DNA from: Impatiens glandulifera
Lineage: Eukaryota > Streptophyta > Magnoliopsida > Ericales > Balsaminaceae
DNA length: 64,000 nt
Assembly (NCBI RefSeq): GCF_907164915.1
Contig: NC_061864.1
Coordinates: forward strand, 21,116,484-21,180,483
Reading direction: 5' to 3'
The notes beneath the pieces were generated by a model, which had not been told where the DNA came from, did not search any database, and saw only the letters and a program-made list of their open reading frames with translations. Made by a program: the position numbers and the translations under genes. Of this stretch, positions 10,673 through 22,123 are shown piece after piece. Each line of letters opens with the position of its first letter. Position 1 is the stretch's first letter.

Positions 10673-13600
10673 TCACAATCTTCCAACCGAGTCGGGCTGA
10701 CATATCAGGGGCGTAGAATACTTGTTTCGCTTGACTCGCCAATATATACGGGTCTTGACTTTGGGTTTCAAAATTCGGTTTACATTTACACTTACGAAGC
10801 CATATTTATCCACTTTCACTCCTAGTTCCCCCGAGTGTGTATCAAACCACTTACACTTGAATAAAACAACTCGTTTGTGAGAAAAATATTGTACTTCAAT
10901 TATATCCGTTAAAACTCCGTAGTATGACATAGTTTTAGACCCGTTGTATCCCTCAACAACCACCCCACTATTTTGAGTGATCAAACCTTCGTCGTGCTTT
11001 TCTGTACAGAATTTGTATCCATTTACTTTACACCAAACGTACATAGACGAGTACATACTTGGACCTTCTCCTAAGATCTTGAGGTCTCTTGATATGTCGT
11101 TAAATTCTGCTAAATGGGCGACCTATATATGTATCCGAAATGAAGTTGTTAAAATGAATAAAAAGAGTTAGGATATATGGTTTATAATTTACTCACTCGA
11201 TGCTTGAAATAGGCGGCAAACGTTTCTCCACTGGACTCGTTGTTATTGCAATACTGCATATAATCTCTGCAAATAGATCGAATATTAAATAGCACACTCT
11301 TTAATGCTAATTAGTAACAGCAACATAGAATCTTATATGTAAAAAGGTTTTGTTTCGGGACAATTTTTCAAAATGTAAGAATGAACTGTCACTCGATCGA
11401 TACAATCCAAGTTGTATATTTTTCCGTTAGATAGGTCTTCCAACGATGCAAATATTGAAATGCCCGAGATTTCAGGTTGTGCATTTTCTTGCTCTTCTTC
11501 CTCCATATACCTGGCACATAAACTAATGCTCTCATTAACAAGATAGCTCTCGCTTATAGAGGCTTCGGGGTGGTTATTATTCCGCAAATATCTTTTCATT
11601 GTACCCATGTAATGTTCAAACGGATACATCCATTGATACTGAACATGTCCTCCAAGCAAAGCCTCAAATGACAAGTGAACCGGGAGAAATTATTTCAAAT
11701 TTGCAAAGTGTCAATGTAATATCTGTGTACAATTGTTCGAGGTCCTCTTGAATCAACTCTTTGAAGCACAACAACCGAAAGAAACGAGACAAATTTACTA
11801 ACGCATCATACACATTATCTGGAAGTAATCTACGAGTTGCTAAAGGAATAAGATATTCCAATAAAATGTGACAATCATGACTCTTTAATCTCGAAATCTT
11901 TTTCTCTTTCAAATTTACACAACCGTCGATATTTGAGCAAAAACCATCAGGCAACTTGAGATCTTTCAAGAAGTTACAAAGACGTTTTTTATTTTCGGAT
12001 GTCAAAGTGAAAAGCGCTTCTGGATAATGAACAACTCTTTCATCATTTATAGGATGTAACCATGATTTTATGCCTAAGAGTTGTAAGTCTTTACGGGCTT
12101 TAGGACCATCCTTAGTCTTCTCTTTCACATTCATTATTGTTCCCAACACGTTATCACAAATATTTTTCTCAATATGCATCACATCCAAATTATGTCTCAA
12201 TAATAGTGATTTCCAATAAGGCAAACGGAAGAAAATGCTAAGTTTGTTCCAATTGTCTCCCCGCGTTTCATGATATATCTTGGTTCTCTTGCTCAGATCC
12301 GTATTAAGAATTATGTCTTCTAAGTCTCGTGTTTGCTTGTAACTTTCTTGCCCCGTTAACAATCTAGGGGATCTCTATAATCAGTTCAACCATCAAACTA
12401 CTCTTTATCCCTTCTGTATTTGTGCTTCGGTGGAAGGAAGCGTCTATGACCCAAGTAACATTGTTTGGAATCATGAACCAATCGAAGAGATACTGTGTCG
12501 TTGTTACAACAAGGACAGACAAATTTACCTTTCGTACTCCAGCCTGATAAATTCGCGTAGGCGGGAAAGTCGTTAATGGTCCACAACAACGCCGCTCGCA
12601 TGTAAAGTATTGCGAGGTGTGTGCATCAAACATTTTCACACCAGTTTGCCACAGTTCATGCAACTCTTCGATCAATGGCTGGAGAAATATGTCAATTGCA
12701 TCTCCCGGACTCTTTGGACCCGGAATTAACATAGATAAAATGAAATTGCTAGAATCCATGCAAGTCGTGGGTGACACATTATAAGAAACGAGAATAACCG
12801 GCCAAACACTGTATGATTTTTTCCCATTTACAAATGGTTGAAACCCATCGCTTGATAAACTCGGTCTTACGTTTCGAGATTCCGATGCAAAATCTTTATA
12901 ATTTTCATCAAACGTTTTCCAAGTTAAGGAATCAGCGGGATGTCTCAACGTATCACTATCAACTCTTTCTTCTTTATGCCATCTCATCATTGAAGCCGTT
13001 TTTGAGGACATGTATAATCTTTGCAGTCTTGGTATTAAAGGGAAATATCTCAACACCTTTTTGGAATGAATTTCCCATTTTGCTTCTCTCGAACTGTACC
13101 ACTTGTTTGGTCGACTTTCCATCTTGAAAGACCGCAAACTCTGCAAGAATCTTCATTTTTGTCGTCCTTCCAAAATAGCATACAGTTGTTCTTACATGCG
13201 TCTATCTTGTCATATTTAAGCCCGATATCAGTAATGAATTTTTTACTTTCGTAGTATGAGTTTGGCAATTGAGCGTCAATCGGTAATATGTAGTCTTTAA
13301 GCAGACGCAGCAACATATCGAACGAAAAATTTGTCCATTGACATACATTTTTTATGTGAAGTAGTTTCAATAGTGCCGATGATTTCGTTATTCGAGCACC
13401 TTCATACAATGGCCGTTTGCAATCATCAAGAAATTTATAAAATCTATGCGCATCTTCGACTGGTTCATCGTTGCTCGGAACATCATTAACGTTGGGGAAC
13501 ATATCGTTTATAAATTCGTGCATATAACGTTCTTCATTGACCTCTTCATTAACTGTATTATTCATCTCCGGTCTCGCATCGTTGAATTCCTGTACGGCAT

Positions 13601-13925
13601 CCTCCGACTGATCATCGTCATCATCATCATCATCATCTAAGTCATCGGCATCTTCATTGACATCGTCATTAACCACTTGAGTAGCACGTCTCTTTTCTCC
13701 ATGAAAATACCAATACTCATAATGAACATTTATTCCATAAATGATGAGGTGAGTCTTCACTTCGTCTATTTCCATAAACGGCGTGTTCAAACATTTCACA
13801 TATGGACATTTCACAGTTTGTCGGGATGTATTCCTAACAGCATACTCGAGGAATTTGTCAACACCTTCCTCGTAATCTGGATGATCTCGACGTAAGATCA
13901 TCCAGCTTTTATCGGGTACTTCCAT
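10673..13925 (-). pseudogene. TNPD-like CACTA transposase (tnp2), broken (copy 1)
   Basis: The chosen start is MEVPDKSWM at 13925, just after a ttattag acceptor. In order I recognise a transposase-associated domain (EEGVDKFLEYA, CPYVKCLN), a DDD-poor acidic linker, the tnp2 core (Transposase_21: HPADSLTWKTFD, SDGFQPFVNGKKSYSVWPV, LIPGPKSPGDAIDIFLQPL), a DUF4218 region (YPFEHYMGTMKRYLRN), a short exon 11266-11197, and DUF4216 (LFKCKWFDTHSGE). It would cut and join the element ends. Lesions against copy 2 are a base lost near 13062, a G lost near 12366 and a T lost near 10768 in DUF4216. A further frame break near 11670 is shared with copy 2. It cannot make a full protein. Confidence 0.85.
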
Positions 13926-14019
13926 ATTTCTAATAAAATGGAAAACAACCTGCATTAGACTAATCCAATCTAATAAATCTAATTAAGTCTAATTTACTTA
14001 ATTAGACTTTCATTTATCT

Positions 14020-15090
14020 TATAATAAATCTAACCTAAAATCAAATCTAATCCAACAATATTTCAATCATACCTAAAATCCAATCTAATCAAAACAATGC
14101 AATTCTCACCTAAAATATAATTCATTCATACATAATTAATACCTAACTTAAAATCAAATCTAATTCAACATTATTTCAATCATACACAATTCATACCTAA
14201 AATCCAATGTAATCAAAACAATGCAATTCTCACCTAAAATCTAATCATTCATACATAATTAATACCTAACTTAAAATCAAATCTAATTCAACACTATTTC
14301 AATCATACACAATTCATACCTAAAATTCAATCTAATCAAAACAATGCAATTCTCACCTAAAATATAATTCATTCATACATAATTAATACTTAACTTAAAA
14401 TTAAATCTAATTCAACTTTATTTCAATCATACACAATTCATACATAAAATCCAATCTAATCAAAACAATGCAATTCTCACCTAAAATATAATTCATTCAT
14501 ACATAATTAATACCTAACTTAAAATCAAATCTAATTCAACATTATTTCAATCATACACAATTCATACCTAAAATCCAATGTAATCAAAATAATGCAATTC
14601 TCACCTAAAATCTAATCATTCATACATAATTAATACCTAACTTAAAATCAAATCTAATTCAACACTATTTCAATCAAACACAATTCATACCTAAAATTCA
14701 TTCTAATCAAAACAATGCAATTCTCACCTAAAATATAATTCATTCATACATAATTAATACCTAACTTAAAATCAAATCTAATTCAACTTTATTTCAATCA
14801 TACACAATTCATACCTAAAATCCAATCTAATCAAAACAATGCAATTCTCACCTAAAATATAATTCATTCATACATAATTAATACCTAACTTAAAATCAAA
14901 TCTAATTCAACATTATTCCAATCATACACAATTCATACCTAAAATCCAATCTAATCAAAACAATGCAATTCTCACCTAAAATCTAATTCATTTATACAAA
15001 ATTCATACCTAACTTTAAATCAAATCTAATCCAACACTATTTCAATCATACACAATTCAATTTATACCTAAAATCCAATCTAATCCAAAC
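14020..15090. repeat. ~122-126 bp minisatellite, 8 units (copy 1)
   Basis: The landmark aatgcaattctcacctaaa recurs near 14094, 14220, 14340, 14464, 14590, 14715, 14839 and 14963. Each unit is AT-rich and differs by a few bases. It sits upstream of the TNPD start in the element's transcribed direction, so it would lie in a leader or intron. Confidence 0.85.
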
Positions 15091-15159
15091 AATTCAATTC
15101 TAATTCATTCATTCATTCAATTCAATTCATTCTAATATTATTAAAAACATTTAAAACTT

Positions 15160-16155
15160 ACCTTATTTAGCAGTTGTGCCGGCGACGACGGTGGAGGAGG
15201 CGGCTGAAGACGGAGGAAGCTCGACGATCTTCAATATACGGTGGATAAAACCTGATAACAATAAATATAATCAAACTCAATATAAAACATATTATACATA
15301 AATGTAACTCAATATAACCAAAAACAAACTACAATCAAACCAACATTAAACCAATCTAACCTAAATCAAACCAAAATCTAACCTCAATCAAACCAGCATC
15401 AAACCAACATTAAACCAATTTAACCTAAATCAAACCTCAATCAAACCAAAATCAAAGCAACATCAAACCAATCTAACCTAACTCAAACCTCAATCAAACC
15501 AAAATCAAACCAACATCAAACCAATCTACCCTATATCAAACCAAAATCAAACCTCAATCAAACCAAAATCAAACCAACATCAAACCAATCCAACCTAAAT
15601 TAAACCAACATCAAACCAATCTAACCTAAATCAAACCAAAATCAAACTTCAATTAAACCAAAATCAAACCAATCTAAACTAAATCAAACAAAAATCAAAC
15701 CATAATCCTAAATTAAACAAAATCTAACATAAATCAACCTAAACTCAACAATTCCAAAACAAATCTAACAAATCAATTATTCAAACAGATTCAATCATAC
15801 CAATTGATTCAATCAGATTCAATAATAACATTAATAATTCCTAAATCTAACAAATCCTAAAAACTAACCCTAAAATCTAACATATATAACACTAATATAT
15901 ATAAATAAACCTGAAATCCAAGAACTGACCTTCAATCGTCGGCGGAGGCACGACTGAGGCGCGGCGGCAGATCTTCAACCGGATCCGCGGCACATCTTCA
16001 ACCGTTGGCGGCTTCAAGAGGGCGGCGTTGTCTTCTTCAGCCGGAGGGTGTCGGATGCGGGAGGCGGCGAGTCTTGTAGGTGGCGCTGGCGAAGAGAAGC
16101 GGCGGGAGAGAGATAGAGAAGAAAAAAACGGGGAAGAGAGAAAGAAGGTTTTTTT
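15160..16155 (-). promoter_or_regulatory. GC-rich leader / 5' region of the TNP transcription unit (copy 1)
   Basis: Two GC-rich islands (about 15170-15235 and 15940-16140), CT-rich on the minus strand, flank an AT-rich stretch. They resemble the leader in front of the 93-codon gene at 18840-18950, suggesting that promoter-plus-leader DNA was duplicated inside the element. The islands could be non-coding first exons. No strong TATA box is visible in front of 16155. Confidence 0.4.
15300..15720. repeat. CAAA-rich tandem repeat (copy 1)
   Basis: Phrases such as caaaccaacatcaaaccaat and ctaacctaaatcaaacc repeat irregularly every 30-70 bp. This is purine/pyrimidine-skewed low-complexity DNA between the two GC-rich islands. 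No gene seen. Confidence 0.75.
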
Positions 16156-16167
16156 TTAATTAAATAG

Positions 16168-17215
16168 GTGATTTCCGAGAGTTATATGAAAACTCTCGGT
16201 TTTTATTTGATTAATTCCGAGAGTTTTTATATAACTCTCGGAATTTATTTTGGTAATAAAAACCGAGAGTTATATGAAAACTCTCGGAATTAATCAAATA
16301 AAAACCGAGAGTTTTCATATAACTCTCGGTTTTGATTATTTTTAAAACATTTATACAATTAAATTTAAATATACAAAACCGAGAGGTTTTGGTATATCTA
16401 TCGGTTTTTGTGCATATTTCAAAAATTTATGTATTTTACTTTCGGTTTTAGAATATGACAAATTGTTAAATTAATTAGTTTCTCACTTTCAAAAAACGTT
16501 GAACAACATTAATTTAACATATTTCATATCCTTAAAACATTTCCCAATCCATATGATCAAACATTACACAAATACATAGGATAATCCTACATAAACATTC
16601 ATATACACTTCTTTATATGATCAAACACATTCTTGAACATTTTAACATTAAACACAATCTAAAATTTTCAAATAAAACACACACTTGATGATATTAGTTA
16701 GGAGTCTAGATTATAACAAAAAAAAACAATTAATTTAACAATTTGTGAAATATTAATTCCGAGAGTTAATAGTAAAACTTTCGGGTTTTATGGGTATTTC
16801 CGAAAGTTTTACGCTAAACTCTCGGAATTACCATTCCACAAATTGTTAAATTAATTGGTTTTAATCATCTAATGACTTTGAACAGTATTAATTAAACACA
16901 TTTAATAACCTTAACACATTACATAAGCCATATGATAAAACTTTACACATTCATGTCATCATCAAACACAAACATATAAATACACTTCTTTATATAATCA
17001 AACACAATCATAAACATTTTAACATTAAACACAATCTTAATTTTTATAAAAAACACACACATGATTAGATATTTTAAGAATCTAGATTGGAAAGTAGAAA
17101 ACCAATTAATTTTCCAATTTATGATTTGGTAACACCGAAAGTTAATAACATAACTTTCGGTTTTGATGGGTTTCACCGAAAGTTTTGAATAAACCTCTCG
17201 GTCCTGACCTTAAAC
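16168..17215. repeat. Right internal hairpin clusters of CACTA copy 1
   Basis: Hairpins built on ccgagagtt...aactctcgg occur at 16168-16335, 16380-16415, 16755-16830 and 17133-17200. Within the first cluster 16190-16314 forms a larger inverted repeat with arms of about 50 bp. The bases between clusters are AT-rich and show no gene. Confidence 0.75.
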
Positions 17216-17229
17216 AGAATGTTTTTGGG

Positions 17230-18105
17230 AAGGGTCAAAACCGAAGGTTTTCAAATAAACATTCGGTTTTTACCCTTCCCCATACTTAGAAAATTTCAAA
17301 TTTTTTAACCAAGGGTCAAAACCGAAGGTTTATTTGAAAACCTTCGGTTTTACCCTTCCCCATACTTAGAAAATTTTCAGATTTTTTTAACCAAGGGTCA
17401 AAACCGAAGGTTTTCAAATAAACCTTCGGTTTTTACCCTTCCCCATACTTAGAAAATTTTCAGAATTTTTTAACCAAGGGTCAAAACTGAAGGTTTTCAC
17501 AAATAAACCTTCGGTTTTTACCCTTCCCTATACTTAGAAAATTTTCAGATTTTTTTAACCAAGGGTCAAAACCGAAGGTTTTCAAATAAACCTTCGGTTT
17601 TTACCCTTCCCCATACTTAGAAAATTTTCAGATTTTTTTAACCAAGGGTCAAAACCGAAGGTTTATTTGAAAACCTTCGGTTTTTACCCTTCCCCGTACT
17701 TAGAAAATTTTCAGATTTTTTTAACCAAGGGTCAAAACCGAAGGTTTTCAAATAAACCTCCGGTTTTTACCCTTCCCCATACTTACAAAATTTTCATATT
17801 TTTTTAACCAAGGGTCAAAACCGAAGGTTTTCAAATAAATCTTCGGTTTTTACCCTTTCCCATACTTAGAAAATTTTCAGATTTTTTTAATCAAGGGTCA
17901 AAACCGAAGGTTGTCAAATAAACCTTCGGTTTTTACCCTTCCCCATACTTAGAAAATTTTCAGATTTTTTTAACCAAGGGTCAAAACCGAAGGTTTTCAA
18001 ATAAACCTTCGGTTTTTACCCTTCCCCATACTTAGAAAATTTTTAGATTTTTTTAACCAATGGTCAAAACCGAAGGTTTATTTGAAAACCTTCGGTTTTG
18101 GCCAT
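17230..18105. repeat. Array of 11 hairpin units, ~82 bp each (copy 1)
   Basis: Each unit has gggtcaaaaccgaagg, a short centre, its complement ccttcggtttttaccc, and a spacer containing catacttagaaaattttcag. Units therefore form stems of about 14-16 bp. In eight units the centre reads ttttcaaataaa; in units 2, 6 and 11 it reads tttatttgaaaa, the reverse complement. Unit 4 has two extra bases in the centre. Confidence 0.9.
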
Positions 18106-18289
18106 GCTGTTTTTTTTTTAAAAAAAGTGAAAAGCAAACAAAAATAAAATAATTCATGAACAACATATTAAAACCAAACCAAAGATAATAATAATAATTC
18201 ATAATTATTAAAACAAAACACATAAAAATGTCATCGTTCGTACGGAAAACAAAACACATAATTAATCAAACAATATAATCTAGAAATTA

Positions 18290-18571
18290 TTATATGGGGG
18301 GAGGAGGGGGTGGTTGATTCAGTCGACTCCTCAACAATACAAGTTCCTGTTCGAGATTCTCTAATCTCTGGGCCATTTCAGCCCTGTCCGCTTTAATTTC
18401 ACTCAGCAATCGGCCTCTTTCCGCATCCCTCAATTGGATTTGCTCCATTTCCAGCGTCATCTGTCTCACCTCTTCCTCACGTGCCACAATTTCTGTTTGT
18501 GCTAGCAAATTCTGGTAACACCGAGACAGTTTCTCCGGTGTACGCCGAAGACTATTCCATGAATCACCCAT
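18290..18571 (-). CDS. 93-codon mini-TNPA: N-terminal peptide fused to coiled coil (copy 1)
   Basis: A single open frame starts MGDSWNSLRRTPEKLS and has YQNLLAQTE. This matches the first residues of the TNPA-like protein encoded at 8796-10534 (WKSIRKTPKKLD, YQNPLAQSE). It then goes straight into a heptad-rich charged coiled coil and ends in a proline run, QPPPPPPI, like the TNPA-like C-terminus. The acidic and DNA-binding middle is absent. It lies about 390 bp downstream of a TATA box on the same strand and has its own leader. Copy 2 keeps the frame with six substitutions. I infer a TNPA-derived dimerisation peptide, perhaps a regulator of transposition; there is no functional evidence. It could also be a decayed exon with an accidental start. 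Confidence 0.65.
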   Translation of the reverse strand: MGDSWNSLRRTPEKLSRCYQNLLAQTEIVAREEEVRQMTLEMEQIQLRDAERGRLLSEIKADRAEMAQRLENLEQELVLLRSRLNQPPPPPPI

Positions 18572-18839
18572 CCTAAATGCATTTCAGATATATGTATATA
18601 TATATATATATTAATCAAACAAAATAACCGTAACCTAAATCTAATATAACTTCAATCAAACAAAATAACAAATCTAACAAAATCATATATATTTAACAAA
18701 CTAACCTAAATCTAATCTAAACAATAATGTATAGACAAATCTAAATCAATGAAACAAACAAATAATTTAAACTAGCCTAAATCTAGATAATATATATAAA
18801 CTACATTATAAGAAATCTAAATCTAATAATAAACAAAAA

Positions 18840-18966
18840 AAATGAAACAAAGCTGAACGCGAGAAGAGAAGAAGAGAAGCGGCGGTGGAGGAGGCGGCTG
18901 CGGCGCGGAAGAGAGAGAAAGGAGAGAGTGGAATGAAAAAGAGAAGGGTTAGGGTTTGTATTTATA
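18840..18966 (-). promoter_or_regulatory. TATA box and CT-rich leader for the 93-codon gene (copy 1)
   Basis: On the minus strand TATAAATA occupies 18966-18959. It is followed by aaaccctaaccc and a CT-rich, then GCC-rich leader (to about 18840), a classic layout for a plant core promoter and 5' UTR. The AT-rich interval 18590-18840 before the ATG may be an intron. Being next to the element's 5' terminus, this is the likely main promoter of the element. Confidence 0.55.
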
Positions 18967-19350
18967 GAGGTAGATACCGAAGGTTTATTAAAAACCCTTC
19001 GGAAATAACCATTACCAAAATTAGAATTATTTTTAATTGAGTCAAAACCGAAGGTTTTTTGGAAAACCTTCGCAAAAGAGAATTTCAAAAAAGGTAAAAC
19101 CGAAGGTTCTTTGAATAACCTTCGCAATTAACCCACATCCAACACTTAGAATTATTTTTGGTTTTTTGGGAATGTAAAAACCGAAAGTTCTACAAAGAAC
19201 TTTCGGTAATAATTAGTAAAACCGAAGGTTTTACACCGCTCTCAGAATCTATTTTTAATACCGAAAGATTTATTCCTCTCGGGAGTATTTAGGAGAGTTT
19301 TATAAAACCTTCGAAAAAAAACGTCGGTAAAGGTCGATTTTTTACTAGTG
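18967..19350. repeat. Right terminal hairpins and TIR of CACTA copy 1
   Basis: Five or six accgaagg/ccttcgg or accgaaag/ctttcggt pairs precede the terminus, which reads tttttactagtg. Reverse-complemented this gives CACTAGTAAAAAA, pairing with the left end. These are the subterminal binding sites of the 5' end of the element. Confidence 0.75.
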
Positions 19351-20185
19351 CGAGGAATAATAGGTAATCAAGTGTGATTAAGATTTGTGATTGGTTTATC
19401 GAGGGATAAGAGGCTAATTGGAAAACAACAAATATTGGTGGTTAATGATATGATGAGATTGTTGGTTTATCAAAAATGAAATTAAAAGATGTTGGTACTG
19501 TTGAGATAGTTGGGTGCAAAAATGAGGTTACGAGATTAGTAATATGAGATGTCTATTATATAAGAAATGATACTTTTGGTTGACCGAGAAATAAGGGTAA
19601 AATCAGTGAACTAATTAGAAAAAATTAAATGAATGTCTCCTTATCAAATTTGTTATCGTGTTTCTATTTTCTTATAAACTAGTAGGATACCCTACGTTGT
19701 ACGGGAAGAATATAAACGAAGTTTTTATAGACTATTTAATTTAGTAAAAGAGAATATATTTATATGAAGAAAAAATGTAATATATATATATATATTAGAG
19801 GAAAAAATAGAAAAAAGAAATTAATTATTAGTAATTGTTTCATAATATAAATAAATTGTATGTATCTACCCACTATCCTCTTTATTATTCGATAAACTGA
19901 TTTTGTTGAACAATTGTTTTTGACTAATTGCATTTCTTGTCTTAATTATCAAAAAGGGAAAATCAAATGATTCATGTTAAAAATATTTTTGATCAATTAC
20001 TAGTTTTGATAATTTTAGGATAAAACTAGCAAAAAAGGGAAAAAATGCTAAAAATATATACAACACTAGCTTTGATAATTTATTCTAAAAAAATCAAAGA
20101 AAGAGAAATTGTTATATCAAAATAGCTAATTAACGTAGGATAATTAGTCAATGGTTGTAACTTAAATAATCAAAAAATAAGAAAT
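19351..20185. repeat. Degenerate array, right part, and AT-rich DNA (copy 1)
   Basis: To about 19620 the sequence continues the array of 7261-7929 (ggataagaggct, gagattgttggtttatc), proving that the CACTA element split it. From 19640 it is AT-rich. Phrases such as aattatcaaaaagggaaaa near 19945 resemble the region before the 3' LTR of SIRE-type Copia elements. No gene seen. Confidence 0.5.
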
Positions 20186-21837
20186 TGTTAAATAAAAGTA
20201 TTAACTATAAATGTATAAATAAAGAACTAAATTGTGTTAAATTAATTCTTTGTAGATCGAAGAAAACCGGAAAAGAAAAGTTGTCCGGTAGTTGATCAAA
20301 TCCAGCATTTGATCAAACTTCGGTTTTATAAAAGAAGCACTTCCAGTTTTATCTCCAAGTTGGTATTATACAAGATCGGTTATATATTAGAACCATCCGA
20401 TATTTCATACTTCGGTATTTTACAGAGACGCATCCGATATTTTATATGAAATCGGTATTTTGTAAGTTCAGTTTTTACAAGCACGTATCCGGTAGTTTGT
20501 AAGTTCGGTTTTATATAAGCACGTATTCGGTATTTTACAAAGGCGCGTCCGGTATTTTATCTTTGATTTTATATTGGAGCGCTTCCGGTAGTTTGTACCT
20601 TCGGTATTTTATAAAGGCGCGTTCGATATTTTATATTCGGTTTTATATTGAGACGTATCCGATATTATATGAAATTGGTATTTTATACTAGGACGCGTCC
20701 GATATTTTGTAAGGTTCCGGTTTTATATCAAGTCGGTATTTTATCAAGAGGCGCATCCAATAGTTTATCCAAATCAGTTTTTGGATAAACGTCTCCGGTT
20801 ATTTATCAATTCGGCTTTATACTAAGCATCTCTGGTATTTTACCACTTCGGTCCTACATAAGGCGCTTCCAATAATTTCCAAGTTCAGAATTTTGACTAA
20901 GCGCTTTCCTATACCACCTGATCAACCTTAGTTCCTGAATAAGTATTCGTTATGAGAAGACTGACACAACAGTAGAATTAGACATATAAAAGACTATTAT
21001 GAACCATGACAAGTCAAACCTTCCGAGTTGTACGTTCCTCGTACATCGTAATCCCATTAATAAAAATTTTGCTTACTATCATCCAAGTACAAACAAGATC
21101 AAAGAAGATCCTCCCTGATGTACTATTCTGGATCTTCCTCCCTGATGTACTATTTTGGATCTCAGTCAATCAAATAGGACAAGCGTACTCTGAATCAAAT
21201 GTGTCTGTTATATGTCTGTTGCAGTTTGCATACTTATGAAGAACATAGAGGACAATTTGCCACATTAGTTCTTTACACAAGTTTTTAAAACGATTAACTA
21301 ATTTCACAAGAAAAACACCGATTGTTCTCACTACACTCTCAATCCCTCAAAGTCCTAAAAACTTTCAAGTGTGCTAGAGTATTAAAATTGTATTATATTT
21401 TGCCTATTCTGTGTGAGTATTCAATGTTGTAAGTTGACATAATTTGTTTCTATTCAACAAAGTGTTTGTGTGTTAGGAGTTCGGAAACATGCAGTGTCTA
21501 AGTACTGGTTGTCCGACTAGGTTTATACAGGTGTTGTATTCAAACCAAATCTTCTAGTGAATATCCTTATCAAGGTTGAGAAGAAGGATTGAGGTAAGAG
21601 TTTTTGCTCTGAACATCCATAAAATCTTTTGTTTCATGTGTTCCTTTCTTTCAATCTCATTCACCTACTACTTCAAGTCTAAACAACACATTTTCTTATT
21701 TGAACTCCGTTCAAGAGTTTGTAACGACTTGCAAAGAATAGAAACGAATATTAACTTCTAACACAATTAATATGAAATGAAGTGTATAAGCGTTCAACAT
21801 AGTAGACCCCGTCTCTATTGTTATATTTGATCCTAAC
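20186..21837 (+). mobile_element. Copia LTR remnant, SIRE/Maximus-like (copy 1)
   Basis: Starts TGTTA and ends gatcctaaca, the TG...CA form of an LTR. The 3' third has the phrase agtgaatatccttatcaagg followed by tttttgctctgaacatcc, which I associate with SIRE/Maximus Copia LTRs. There is no internal coding domain next to it, so it is a solo LTR or a truncated one. The flanking 5-bp target duplication is not clean. Positions 20270-20900 hold an irregular tandem repeat (cggtattttat, tccggtagtttgtaagttcg). Short ORFs here are not convincing. Confidence 0.45.
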
Positions 21838-22123
21838 AAAATATTTATAAATAAATTATATATATATATATATATAAATAAATAAATATGTAATATTATA
21901 TATATATATATATTATATTATGAAACAAACTTTTATAAACCAAATATTTTTATATACATATAAACATGACATAAATTTGCAAATATTTTCTTATTCATTT
22001 TTATAATTTTAATTTTTTTAATGTAAATTTAGTGGTGTTATTTTTTTTAATTAATAGTTATATAAATTATATATTTACTATTTAATTAATAGTAAAGACA
22101 ATTAATTCTACTATCTGTTTAAT
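21838..22123. other. AT-rich spacer with TA microsatellites (copy 1)
   Basis: TA runs at about 21856-21880 and 21895-21920 and otherwise AT-rich DNA. The matching interval in copy 2 has longer and differently placed TA runs. No gene seen. Confidence 0.6.

Larger units (their letters stand above)
7930..19350 (-). mobile_element. CACTA (En/Spm) DNA transposon, copy 1, 11.4 kb
   Basis: The ends read CACTGGTGAAAAA at the left and, reverse-complemented, CACTAGTAAAAAA at the right. The element is flanked by a perfect 3-bp target duplication, CGA (7927-7929 and 19351-19353), as expected for the superfamily. Genes are on the minus strand, so the right end is 5'. Order 5' to 3': terminal hairpins with a TATA promoter, a 93-codon gene, an 82-bp hairpin array, more hairpins, a GC-rich leader, two satellite-like arrays, a TNPD-like gene, a TNPA-like gene and a left hairpin cluster. 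TNPD is broken, so self-mobilisation is unlikely. Confidence 0.92.

Noticed and set aside
12813..13895. Plus-strand frames opposite the TNPD gene
   Set aside because: They are antisense shadows of the tnp2 and transposase-associated domains, with runs of Ile from the Asp-rich linker.
17230..18105. Regularly spaced repeat resembling a CRISPR array
   Set aside because: The spacers are themselves repeated, the genome is plant nuclear, and the array lies inside a CACTA transposon.
18801..19127. 108-codon minus-strand frame before the mini-TNPA
   Set aside because: It reads through terminal hairpins, the TATA box and the CT-rich leader, and its copy 2 version has a different C-terminus; a leader is the better explanation.
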